A stretch of DNA of 64,000 nt from Sphaerochaetaceae bacterium (lineage in GTDB: Bacteria > Spirochaetota > Spirochaetia > Sphaerochaetales > Sphaerochaetaceae), in assembly GCA_028532915.1 (NCBI GenBank), contig JAQQAI010000054.1, forward strand, positions 1-64,000, given 5' to 3'. This document shows, piece after piece, positions 33,656 to 41,189 of this stretch. Position 1 is the first letter of the stretch. Each line of letters opens with the position of its first letter. Below the pieces are notes generated by a model. It was not told the DNA's origin. It saw only the letters and a list, made by a program, of their open reading frames with translations, and ran no database searches. The position numbers and the translations under genes were made by a program.

Positions 33656-33938
33656 GTGATTCCTCCCGGTCCTTTTTATGTCTCACCTGCGGAAGAAATC
33701 TTGCGATCGCAAGAAGTCCGAGAAAACCGAAGATGTCGTAAACGAGCGCCACATCGAGAATGAATATCTGATCGCTGTCGACGGCGATCAGAGCGAGGAG
33801 GGCAAGTATGACACTCGAGAGGATCATCAGAGCGATAAGTTTCTCGCTTCTGTTTTTAGCTATGACGATCTTCACGACCGAGGCGGCTGCGAAGATGATG
33901 AAGATGTACTTCATGACGGTGAGAACAGTTGAGATCAT
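33645..33938 (-). CDS. mrpF: Mrp antiporter subunit F
   Basis: This 97-aa small membrane protein of the MrpF/MnhF family has three TM helices and the conserved LDVALVYDIFGFLGLLAIARFL segment (typical xDiALvyallsFlgtvaxArfl). The ATG overlaps the mrpE stop (ATGA). MrpF may help assemble the antiporter. A charged tail (RHKKDREESHDS) overlaps mrpG by 11 bp. Confidence 0.92.
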   Translation of the reverse strand: MISTVLTVMKYIFIIFAAASVVKIVIAKNRSEKLIALMILSSVILALLALIAVDSDQIFILDVALVYDIFGFLGLLAIARFLPQVRHKKDREESHDS

Positions 33939-34450
33939 GCGAAGACCCTCCCTATGGTACGCTCCAGAAACCCCTTGATCTTCTCTCCGGATTCCTTGTT
34001 GTGAGATGTGTCGGCAAGCAGCCAGTGAACACTCAGATGATCATCATTGAGATCTAGGCAGATCGTCCCCGGGGTGATCGTGATCGACAGAGACAGCAGC
34101 ATTCTTGCCGCATCCGAACGAAGCCGCGTTCTGAAATGGACGATCCGAGGGGTACTTGTGCCGGTGAACACAGCTTTGCAGGTGTGAAACGAACTCTTAT
34201 ACAGAAGATAGATCATCACAAGAAGATACCATATGAGAAAGAGAGGATGGGCTATGAGGTAGCGGGCACTCGCCTGGTGGGATGGAATGAAGATCTTGTA
34301 TGTGATAAGAGAGATCAGAGCTGTTCCTGCGATTCCCATCAAGAGCGAATAGAGAGTGAATGATCCTGAAAGAAGGATCCACACCCCCATCAGAAAGAGA
34401 AACGTCAGAGAGAATCTTATGAAATTCCACAGGAGTCCTGCCTTGTTCAA
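33935..34450 (-). CDS. mrpE: Mrp antiporter subunit E
   Basis: This 171-aa MrpE/MnhE family protein has N-terminal TM helices (FLFLMGVWILLSGSFTLYSLLMGI), HPLFLIWYLLVMIYLLYKSSF and a cytoplasmic domain with SITITPGTICLDLNDDHLSVHWL, the TPGT motif of the family. Translation probably starts at TTG (34450), immediately after the ptsN-like stop, with GGAGG 5 nt before it inside the ptsN end, so the two are coupled. It overlaps mrpF by 4 bp. Confidence 0.9.
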   Translation of the reverse strand: MNKAGLLWNFIRFSLTFLFLMGVWILLSGSFTLYSLLMGIAGTALISLITYKIFIPSHQASARYLIAHPLFLIWYLLVMIYLLYKSSFHTCKAVFTGTSTPRIVHFRTRLRSDAARMLLSLSITITPGTICLDLNDDHLSVHWLLADTSHNKESGEKIKGFLERTIGRVFA

Positions 34451-34894
34451 TCACCCCTCCTTCGAAAAGAGACAAGAGTGAAATTCCTGAGGTGTGGTCG
34501 CATCGATAAGACGGTTTCTTATTTCCCTGTTGTGAAGCATGCGGGCGAGCTGTGAGAGAAGTCTCAGGTGCACGGATGCATTCGCAGACGGTCCTGCCAG
34601 CAGAAAAACCAGTATTACCTCATCGCCGATATCGTCCCACGTAACTGGTCTGCTCAGGGATGCACAGGTGACTACCGTCTCTTTCAAAGAAGCGATGTGC
34701 GCGTGAGGAATGGCGCAGAAATCACCTATATAGGTAGCTATTTCCTTTTCCCTGTTCATGATCGCATTAAAAAGATCATCGTCTGGTCCGACTGAACAAG
34801 TCTTACACAGCCGGTCGATTACCTCCTCCTTAGAATCATATTCGAGATGAATATGGATTGATTGTACAGGCAGCTTCGATTGTAAAAGTGTCAT
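34451..34894 (-). CDS. PTS EIIA (PtsN/fructose-type)-like regulatory protein
   Basis: This 147-aa cytoplasmic protein has a PTS EIIA-2 (PtsN/FruA type) fold. The phosphorylatable His is in CAIPHAHI (usual AIPHxx). Preceding it are REKEIATYIGDF (R.....T.iG.g) and later VFLLAGPSANASVHLRLLSQLARMLHN, another family signature. No EIIB/EIIC or transporter gene is present, so a regulatory rather than sugar-uptake role is likely. EIIA(Ntr) proteins are known to control potassium transporters in other bacteria. It overlaps the PII-like gene by 4 bp and abuts mrpE, which suggests it controls the antiporter (inference). Confidence 0.9.
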   Translation of the reverse strand: MTLLQSKLPVQSIHIHLEYDSKEEVIDRLCKTCSVGPDDDLFNAIMNREKEIATYIGDFCAIPHAHIASLKETVVTCASLSRPVTWDDIGDEVILVFLLAGPSANASVHLRLLSQLARMLHNREIRNRLIDATTPQEFHSCLFSKEG

Positions 34895-35241
34895 AGAGTA
34901 TCCTCCTCATCCCGGATCAATCCGGCAGCCCAGTCGATCTCGAGAGAGAACATGATTCCTGTTCCCGGATTATCCAGTGGTCCGATGATGCTCTCCACGA
35001 GTTTTTTTACCCGGTCTACCACTTTCTGGGAGGAGACGACCGAGAGTATTGTCTTGTTGTAGGGTTTATTTCCCTTCATAAACTCCTTGAAACCGGAGAA
35101 TAGAGGGATTTCATAGGTGAGAAATCGGCCCATTCCTTCAGAATCGAGGATCGTTGCCCCGGTGACTCCCGCCTCGATATAAGCCTGAATGACCTCTTCG
35201 AGGAATTCTTCGTTGTTAAGAACAAAGACGAATAACTTCAT
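34891..35241 (-). CDS. PII-like signalling protein
   Basis: This 116-aa protein resembles PII-like signal-transduction proteins. The N-terminal strand MKLFVFVLNNEEFLEEVIQAYIEAGVTGATILDSEGMGR has the PII fold pattern (a strand, helix, then GvtGatv.d..G.G), followed by a loop where canonical PII has its T-loop tyrosine, here LTYEIPLFSGFKEFMKGN. The C-terminal half (KTILSVVSSQKVVDRVKKLVESII, TGIMFSLEID) is the second beta-alpha-beta. Canonical nitrogen-sensor motifs are not preserved, so it belongs among the PII-like proteins associated with transporters. The ATG is at 35241 (GGGAGGTG upstream). It is the first gene of the Mrp-corA-mscS operon. Confidence 0.82.
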   Translation of the reverse strand: MKLFVFVLNNEEFLEEVIQAYIEAGVTGATILDSEGMGRFLTYEIPLFSGFKEFMKGNKPYNKTILSVVSSQKVVDRVKKLVESIIGPLDNPGTGIMFSLEIDWAAGLIRDEEDTL

Positions 35242-35294
35242 CACACCTCCCTTCTATCGGCGGATGTGAAATAGTAACACACCTTTTTACCTGT

Positions 35295-35316
35295 TCACAA
35301 TAATTAATTATTGTGA
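35295..35316. promoter_or_regulatory. Perfect 22-bp palindrome between mrp operon and flavodoxin gene
   Basis: TCACAATAATTAATTATTGTGA, a 22-base palindrome with complete self-complementarity, spans 35295-35316; its arms are TCACAATAATT and AATTATTGTGA. It is 54 bp upstream of the PII-like gene and 61 bp upstream of the divergent flavodoxin. This position fits a single operator controlling both directions. No regulator gene is adjacent. Confidence 0.6.
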
Positions 35317-35376
35317 TAACAGAAAGAAATGTGTTGTGTTATGATTGAATCACAGATATGAGAGGAGGCACGGCCC

Positions 35377-35853
35377 ATGAAAACGCTTATCGTTTACGAA
35401 TCAAAAAAAGGATACACTAAATCTTGTGCCGAACAGATAGCGGGGGAACTTGGAAAGACAACCGTGATTGTCACAGCAAAGATGGCATATAAGGAAGTAC
35501 TCGACCAATATGATCTGGTCATCATCGGATCTGCAGTGTACGCGGGAAAAGTTCCTTCCCGAATAAGGAAATTCTGCAAAGTGAGGTCGGAAGAGCTGCT
35601 CAATCGTCCTCTTGCCCTGTTCATGTGCGGAACAGGTGAGGAGTTCAAAGATTCCTATTACGAGAAAAATTACCCGCAGTCTTTGCTGGAACACTCGTTG
35701 GAGAAAGGATGGTTCGGCGGTCTGATAGTTCTGAATCAGCACAGGGGAATCACGAAAATGGTTCTCTCATCCATTCTCAAGGGCAAACAGGAACTGCACG
35801 TCGAGAAGCAGGAGAATATCTCCGGGTTTGTTTCTTCGATCACAGGTAAGTAA
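35377..35853 (+). CDS. Flavodoxin-domain protein (HemG/protoporphyrinogen-dehydrogenase-like)
   Basis: This 158-aa flavodoxin-fold protein starts MKTLIVYESKKGYTKSCAEQIAGEL, whose FMN phosphate loop (T/S xx G xT) fits flavodoxin_5-type proteins, and has DLVIIGSAVYAGKVPSRIRKFC, typical of the HemG-like group (GsaiyaGk...i..f). Members reduce flavin-dependent partners; HemG oxidises protoporphyrinogen. No haem genes are near, so no substrate can be assigned. AGGAGG precedes the ATG. The gene is monocistronic, divergent from the Mrp operon and convergent with pckG. Confidence 0.88.
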   Translation: MKTLIVYESKKGYTKSCAEQIAGELGKTTVIVTAKMAYKEVLDQYDLVIIGSAVYAGKVPSRIRKFCKVRSEELLNRPLALFMCGTGEEFKDSYYEKNYPQSLLEHSLEKGWFGGLIVLNQHRGITKMVLSSILKGKQELHVEKQENISGFVSSITGK

Positions 35854-35882
35854 AAAAAATGACTGCTGCAGAGCAGCAGTCA
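35852..35882 (-). terminator. Intrinsic terminator of pckG
   Basis: TGACTGCTGC (35860-35869) pairs with GCAGCAGTCA (35873-35882), a 10-bp stem with a 3-nt loop. It is bordered on the left by eight A residues, which read on the minus strand as a T8 tract. This is a textbook rho-independent terminator for the minus-strand pckG gene; it also lies 6 bp beyond the flavodoxin stop. Confidence 0.9.
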
Positions 35883-35906
35883 GATGTATAGATCGGCAGA
35901 TGACCT

Positions 35907-37805
35907 CTAGCCTTTGAAATCTCCCGGAAGAATTTCGTCACCGTAGGTATCTCTTGCTTTTGCAATCTTAGCAATCGCTTCATCCCAGTAGTCGAAGATC
36001 TCTTTCGGAGCATTCTTGTCCATCTTGGCGAAGTATGCTTTCGTTCTTTCAAGCTTCTCGATCCATTTCGTACAGCGGAAAGTGAACAGGTATGTGTAAT
36101 CCTCTTCGCTGAAATCTTCATCGAGGTGTTTTTTGAACAGGTCTTTCAGATCTTTGTACAATGGGATCTTTCCTGTGGGTGTGTCGTAGGAATCATATTC
36201 ATTGTGGATTCTTCCATCCGCCCAGTGAAGCCAGACTTTCTTGGCAAGCTTGCTTGTCATGAAATTACCATCTTTGCTTCTCATGAAGTAGTTGGTGCTG
36301 AAAATCTTCGGAGTATCTTTTACACCTTCGCCGAAAGCGATGTTGTTCAGAGTGTACTGACCCAGAGGATAGGATACGAAGTCCATGTTAGCCATGGGGG
36401 AAGGAGTTCTCACACCCTCTGCGCCCAATGTAGCACTTGTCGTCTCTGATTCGAGTGTAGCAGCCTTGAGAAGGATACCATCTTTCCAGTTGGGAGATTC
36501 TTCGACAGGGACGGTGATATCGCTGTCGCGTCCGCCGTAGAGAACACCTTCGACCTTGACACCATCTTTGGCTTCGAAGCCTTCTTTGTCGATGTTATCG
36601 AGATAGTCGAGACGCATCGTGTAACGGGCATTTCCGTGTGCAAGACCGACTTCTTTACCTGTTGAGTCAACAGTTCCCTTCTTCCACTGACCGAAATGGT
36701 TTCTTCCTTCTTCAGGAGCATCTACTCCCATGCCGAGCCAGTAGGGTTTGTTGTCCGGTCCCTGAAGGATGTTCGAGAAGATCACTTCCTGATTCTTCAT
36801 GAGGTTTTCGAAGATGACAGGGTCATCTTTCTCGTTGACATCCTTGATGATACCGAACATACCGAATTCAACGTTTACCGCTCTGAATTCACCATCGATG
36901 TTTCTGAAATAGGCAATGTCATCACCAACGATCTGCTCGCCGGGAATCATAGCGGTTGAAGTCTTACCGCAGGCTGAAGGATAGGCACCGGTGAAGTAGG
37001 TCTTGCGTCCTTTTTCTTCATCAATAGCTGCCATGACGAACATGTGTTCGCACAACCAGCCCTCTTTGCCGCTCTTGTTGATAGCAAGGCGCATGCTGTG
37101 CTTTTTGAGACCTACGGAGTTACCTGCATACTGAGCGTTCATCGAATAGACGATGTTGTTCTGTGTGTCCATATAGATTCTTCTCTTGTCGAGATTTACT
37201 GAACAACCGTTCTCGTCGAGTTCTCCGGCGCTGTGGATGAAACGGAAGAAGTCATCTTTTTCATCTTCCTTCATTTTCAGAAAGTGGTTGTATGCAGATC
37301 TGTAGAGAATGAACTCCGAGTGAGCGACATACCAGCTGTCTGTGAACTGAATACAAGGGATAGTGAACGGTGATTCTGTAGGGCCTTCACTGAAGAACTG
37401 GACTACAGCGTCTTTGCCGCTCATATTGCCTTTTGCAATATCCATGATCTCTGCATATCCTTCTTCGTACTCGATCGAGTTCATGGAAGCCATGTTGTCA
37501 AGATTCTCTTTGTAGACCATAAAACGGGTGTTTTTCTTGTCTCGTGCCTGATCTCCGTATCCGTCCCAGTGAATGGTCTGCTTTGAATTAGCCAGCTGAT
37601 GCTCTTCGCCCTTGGCTAATGCTTGATCACGTACGTATTGTACATCTTCTTCACTGTCGCTACAGACAAAGATTGACTTAGGGTCGCAGTGCTCTGCGAA
37701 AAATCCCACAAAATCAATTACTTTCTGATTATTCAAAGCGTCGAGTTTCTGATAACTCGCATCACTCATCTTGTTTTTGAGGATTTCTCTGTAATCTTTT
37801 TGCAT
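35907..37805 (-). CDS. pckG: Phosphoenolpyruvate carboxykinase (GTP)
   Basis: This 632-aa GTP-dependent PEPCK converts oxaloacetate and GTP to phosphoenolpyruvate, CO2 and GDP. The kinase-1a/P-loop reads GAYPSACGKTSTAM, including the catalytic Cys of the GTP class. GDDIAYFRN and the substrate region KHSMRLAINK fit the family, as does its length. ATP-type PckA is unrelated in sequence. AAGGAG precedes the ATG. It is a single-gene transcript: a terminator lies downstream, and a 1.3-kb non-coding region lies upstream. With aconitase it suggests active C4/C6 acid metabolism, though in fermenting bacteria the enzyme can run in the carboxylating direction. Confidence 0.97.
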   Translation of the reverse strand: MQKDYREILKNKMSDASYQKLDALNNQKVIDFVGFFAEHCDPKSIFVCSDSEEDVQYVRDQALAKGEEHQLANSKQTIHWDGYGDQARDKKNTRFMVYKENLDNMASMNSIEYEEGYAEIMDIAKGNMSGKDAVVQFFSEGPTESPFTIPCIQFTDSWYVAHSEFILYRSAYNHFLKMKEDEKDDFFRFIHSAGELDENGCSVNLDKRRIYMDTQNNIVYSMNAQYAGNSVGLKKHSMRLAINKSGKEGWLCEHMFVMAAIDEEKGRKTYFTGAYPSACGKTSTAMIPGEQIVGDDIAYFRNIDGEFRAVNVEFGMFGIIKDVNEKDDPVIFENLMKNQEVIFSNILQGPDNKPYWLGMGVDAPEEGRNHFGQWKKGTVDSTGKEVGLAHGNARYTMRLDYLDNIDKEGFEAKDGVKVEGVLYGGRDSDITVPVEESPNWKDGILLKAATLESETTSATLGAEGVRTPSPMANMDFVSYPLGQYTLNNIAFGEGVKDTPKIFSTNYFMRSKDGNFMTSKLAKKVWLHWADGRIHNEYDSYDTPTGKIPLYKDLKDLFKKHLDEDFSEEDYTYLFTFRCTKWIEKLERTKAYFAKMDKNAPKEIFDYWDEAIAKIAKARDTYGDEILPGDFKG

Positions 37806-38198
37806 ACTTTCTCCTTGTATATCTGAAAAAAATTATTATCTTACAGATAATTTTATATTACTTTGCGAATCGTAACAACCCATCAGAGGCACTGCAGTAT
37901 GATTCTGTTCATTATTGTTGTATATTTAACGATAGAGGCATGAATTCGTGTAATCTTTTACTTTTATGTATAAATAAAAGCCAGTGTTCAACAATCAGCT
38001 ACAAAGAAGGAATTCATAATATTTCTCCCTTTTGAATATATAGTTCCTATCTAATGGTCATTCATGTGAGAATTGTCATATAAAGAGGAGGATGATCCCG
38101 GCTCATTTGAACCTCAAAAGTGAAGAACATCATCTATCATGTGTAATGTCACAATCTCTTAGAAAGTTCTGACCGTACGATCTTAAAAATTCCCGGAA

Positions 38199-38505
38199 GA
38201 AAAAAGCACAGGTTCAAAAAAATACCCGATAATGCAAAAAAAATACCGCAATCGGGTAATACTGTTCTGACAAGAGTGATTTTGCCTGATGATATTAAAG
38301 ATAATATCGGATGTGATTGTTGTCAGATGAAAGAAGTGTTTTTGGTGGCGGCAGGACCACTGTTTCACTTATAATAATGATTTAAGTGAATTTAGCAATG
38401 ATAAGATCTGACAAAGAGATTACAAAATCAGGAAAACAGCCTCTGTCATAGAGCAACAATTGACATGTGTACCTAACATCTATCATAATCGTGAACTTCT
38501 TACAT
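38199..38505. repeat. Copy 1 of a diverged ~400-bp direct duplication
   Basis: Blocks shared with copy 2 lie in order and at conserved spacing: GAAAAAAGCA-N6-CAAAAAAATACCCG (38199-38228), TTGTCAGATGAA (38320-38331) and GCCTCTGTCA-N11-TTGACATGTGTACCTA-N19-ACTTCTTACAT (38439-38505). The last block has the same internal spacer lengths in both copies although the spacers differ. Confidence 0.65.
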
Positions 38506-38593
38506 TTTATATCGAAATAACGAAACCTCTTTCAAAGGTGGTCATTCGTGTGTCAGGTTCTGCACTTCTGTCGAAATAGTTGCAGAAGATCAG

Positions 38594-38922
38594 GAAAAAA
38601 GCATAAGAGCAAAAAAATACCCGTAAAAGGCAAATAAGTACTGTCGTACCTTAAAATGATTCTGTCAACAGTTGTAAAATTCTGAATCTAAAGTAATTGA
38701 ATGATCCAAAACCTTTGTCAGATGAACTGAGTTGTTTATAAAGGTAATACAATAATAAAATACCTAAATGATTAATATAAAAAGAAATATTAAAAAATAA
38801 TATTCCAAAACATCGCTAAAGTTCTTCCAAACATAAGAAAAAGCTGAGGTTTTACGCCTCTGTCACACCAGCCGAGTTGACATGTGTACCTACATTGTAC
38901 AAAGGTCGGCTACTTCTTACAT
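38594..38922. repeat. Copy 2 of the diverged ~400-bp direct duplication
   Basis: The counterpart blocks are at 38594-38623, 38715-38726 and 38856-38922. Offsets from copy 1 are 395 nt for the first two blocks and 417 nt for the third, so a net 22-nt length difference arose in between. In this copy AGCCGA (38870-38875) can pair with TCGGCT (38906-38911) around the conserved TTGACATGTGTACCTA. Confidence 0.65.
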
Positions 38923-39107
38923 CATCTATCATTTTCTGAAAGAAAAAATGTAGAAGGTTGAAAAAGGATTTCGAATGAAATGATTCGGACGGCATGTAAT
39001 ATGGCATCCTGAACCTGCCGGAATTTTTGTTTTGAACTGCTTACAGGATAGAACTCGGAGGTAGCTCCGATTTGAGAGGTGAATGACCATCTAAAGATGT
39101 CGGTAAA

Positions 39108-39659
39108 TCAGAGAAGAGAGAATATCTCATCGAGCTTTCGGGATGTGAATTCCCCCTGAACCCATCCTTTTACATCTCCTCCGGAGTCGACCACCGCCAC
39201 AACAGCTTCCTGACCGAACGGAAGACCGGCCTCTTTGGCGAACTTCTCCGCGTCTTTGACAAAGAGAACCGCAATATTCTCTTCTGATACGGTTTGGGAA
39301 TAGGTCTTGGCAAGACCGTTTCGGATGAATCCTTTGACAAAACCCGGTGCGCCGGCTATCACCGGAAGATGATAGATCTGAATCGAAGGGTCATACATCG
39401 GGCTGGAGATGAGCTGCTGGTGCCACAGCAGCAATTCCTGCTGCTGTCTTTCTCCTCCCTCTCTTGAATCGCTCAGGACGAAAGCGAAGATTGCGGAATC
39501 TCCATCGAGGAAGTCTCCGGGGAATGTGATCGTCTTTCCTTCGCCTGTCTTTGTCTTGAGATCATCAAAACTCGAGGCTGATAAGACCGGTATCAATACG
39601 GTCAGGAGGATGATTGCTGTAATGAACCTTATGTGTTCTGTTTTATGAATACTGTACAT
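39108..39659 (-). CDS. Exported thioredoxin-fold-like protein without CxxC
   Basis: This 183-aa protein has a signal peptide (HIRFITAIILLTVLIPVLSASS) and a domain reminiscent of secreted thioredoxin-like proteins (ITFPGDFLDGDSAIFAFVLSDSREGGERQQQELLLW, IYHLPVIAGAPGFVKGFIRNGL, AVVAVVDSGGDVKGWVQGEF). The place where thioredoxins have CxxC reads SDSREGG, so no redox centre is present. The family is unclear (it recalls YtfJ/ATP10-like proteins) and no function is assigned. It is divergent from the clostripain-type gene, 96 bp away. No ribosome site is clear before the ATG. Confidence 0.6.
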   Translation of the reverse strand: MYSIHKTEHIRFITAIILLTVLIPVLSASSFDDLKTKTGEGKTITFPGDFLDGDSAIFAFVLSDSREGGERQQQELLLWHQQLISSPMYDPSIQIYHLPVIAGAPGFVKGFIRNGLAKTYSQTVSEENIAVLFVKDAEKFAKEAGLPFGQEAVVAVVDSGGDVKGWVQGEFTSRKLDEIFSLL

Positions 39660-39755
39660 ATATGAAAAGAATACAGCATCATCAAATCCGGAACAACCTG
39701 TTTATCATAGAATAATCACTTGCATGCGCTCTTTTGTTGTTTTACGATACTTGGG

Positions 39756-41159
39756 ATGAATATCCGCAGATTTGATTTCTTTTATGCAGCACTTTTGTCA
39801 GTTGCCATCATCTGTTCCCTCTCCTGTACTCTACAGATGCCGTTACGGCAGAGCGAAAGGGAGTGGGTGTTTATGATCTACATGGATGCAGATAATAATC
39901 TGGAGAATGCCTCGATCGAAGATTTTCACGAAATGAGCTACGGATTGTATCAGAAGTGGCTTGACGATTATCAGATCGACAGGAAGTTTGCGATCGTTGT
40001 TCAATATGATGATTATTTCAGGAAGCAACAGGGGCGATATGAGATTCAGAAGAGTAGCTTTTTCGATGAATCTTCCACTCTCACAGGAAAGATCGAAGGT
40101 ACCGGAAATGAAGTCGATATGGGCTCTGCTCAGACACTGAAAGATTTTATCAATTTTTGTAAGGAAGAATACCCGAGTGAACACTATGCTTTGTTTCTCT
40201 GGAATCACGGGGGAGGGGTGAGAAGCTCTTCAGATGAGATTTTCGACCGTGCGATCTGCTGGGATGAATCGACCGAAGACGGCGATCCTCTCTACACCGG
40301 AGAGATAAGCGACGTGCTCACAGAAGATGAGTCGGTAGACCTGATCGCCATGGATGCATGTCTGATGGGTATGGCGGAGATTGCCTATCAGTACAGACCG
40401 AAAGAAGGGGCCTTCGGTTCTCAGATCATCACCTTCTCGCCGGCGACAGAGGCGGGAGACGGGTATGAATACGATCATCTCATCTCTTCCTTGGGGGATC
40501 TGGAAACCCTGACCGCCGAAGAACTGGGAAACAAGATCGTTAGAAGCTATGAAGCGAGTTACGAAGATCGGCAGGGAGAGACGCAGACAGCAGTGGATCT
40601 GACGAAGATGGAGAACCTCAAGGCGGCCTGGGATGCTCTCGCTTCTGAGCTCACCGGTCTCAAAGATGATATCGGGGAAAATGTGAGAGGAAGCGGTGAA
40701 GAGGTTTACGCATTGCATTATTTTCAGGAAGGTTATGCGTATCAGTGGAACGATTATGCGATCTTCGACCTGTATGATGTGGTGCTATCCATAAGAGATA
40801 GAGACTACTCTGCTGTCGTCAACGAAAGATGTGATGATCTTCTTGATTCTGTCGATGACGCTGTGATCACATCGTTTTACGGAGGAGATGAAGATGATTT
40901 CGAGGACGGGAAGAATGGTCTGGGTTTCTTCTTTCCCGACGGAGACACAACCTGGTCCGATCAGTATTTCTATACATCATTGGACAATGACCAATTCATC
41001 CTTTGGGCCGATGAGAACCGCAGCAGCTGGGACGGGTACGGGAATATCGAAATGTGCGACGGAGATGATGATCACGTAGTCGAATCATGGTTCGAACTGC
41101 TTCAGTACTGGTATAACCCGACCAGAGATGAGACAGTTCATCCGGGGCCGATGTGGTGA
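39756..41159 (+). CDS. Clostripain-family (C11) cysteine peptidase lipoprotein
   Basis: This 467-aa protein is of the C11 (clostripain) family: the catalytic His is in ALFLWNHGGG and the catalytic Cys in LIAMDACLMGMAE. An N-terminal signal (MNIRRFDFFYAALLSVAIICSLSC) ends in a lipobox-like SLSC, so it is probably a surface or periplasmic lipoprotein. WVFMIYMDADNNLE fits the conserved family start. C11 peptidases cut after Arg/Lys and often need self-activation. The ATG at 39756 is preferred over 39720 because the signal peptide starts there. Its role is unknown; nutrient release from host or detrital protein is plausible (inference). Confidence 0.85.
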   Translation: MNIRRFDFFYAALLSVAIICSLSCTLQMPLRQSEREWVFMIYMDADNNLENASIEDFHEMSYGLYQKWLDDYQIDRKFAIVVQYDDYFRKQQGRYEIQKSSFFDESSTLTGKIEGTGNEVDMGSAQTLKDFINFCKEEYPSEHYALFLWNHGGGVRSSSDEIFDRAICWDESTEDGDPLYTGEISDVLTEDESVDLIAMDACLMGMAEIAYQYRPKEGAFGSQIITFSPATEAGDGYEYDHLISSLGDLETLTAEELGNKIVRSYEASYEDRQGETQTAVDLTKMENLKAAWDALASELTGLKDDIGENVRGSGEEVYALHYFQEGYAYQWNDYAIFDLYDVVLSIRDRDYSAVVNERCDDLLDSVDDAVITSFYGGDEDDFEDGKNGLGFFFPDGDTTWSDQYFYTSLDNDQFILWADENRSSWDGYGNIEMCDGDDDHVVESWFELLQYWYNPTRDETVHPGPMW

Positions 41160-41189
41160 CACACCGGCCGTCCGGCTTTGAATTATCTT

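Larger units (their letters stand above)
37806..39107. other. AT-rich 1.3-kb intergenic region without recognisable genes
   Basis: I see no convincing protein-coding ORF here; the only short frame (38183-38368) has unnatural composition. The region holds the pckG promoter on its left, a diverged direct duplication of about 400 bp (38199-38922) and hairpins such as ACCCGAT(38223-38229)/ATCGGGT and TCGGAG(39055-39060)/CTCCGA. TTGACA-N18-CATAAT at 38460-38489 is a good sigma-70-like promoter without a gene behind it. Confidence 0.6.

Noticed and set aside
38183-38368. 61-codon minus-strand frame in the 37.8-39.1 kb region
   Set aside because: Composition is Cys/His/Phe/Ile-rich without pattern, there is no ribosome site, and it crosses the repeat copy.
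37806-39107. Candidate CRISPR array or integron attC array
   Set aside because: The two repeat copies are about 400 bp apart and diverged, and no short regularly spaced direct repeats, cas genes or integrase occur nearby.
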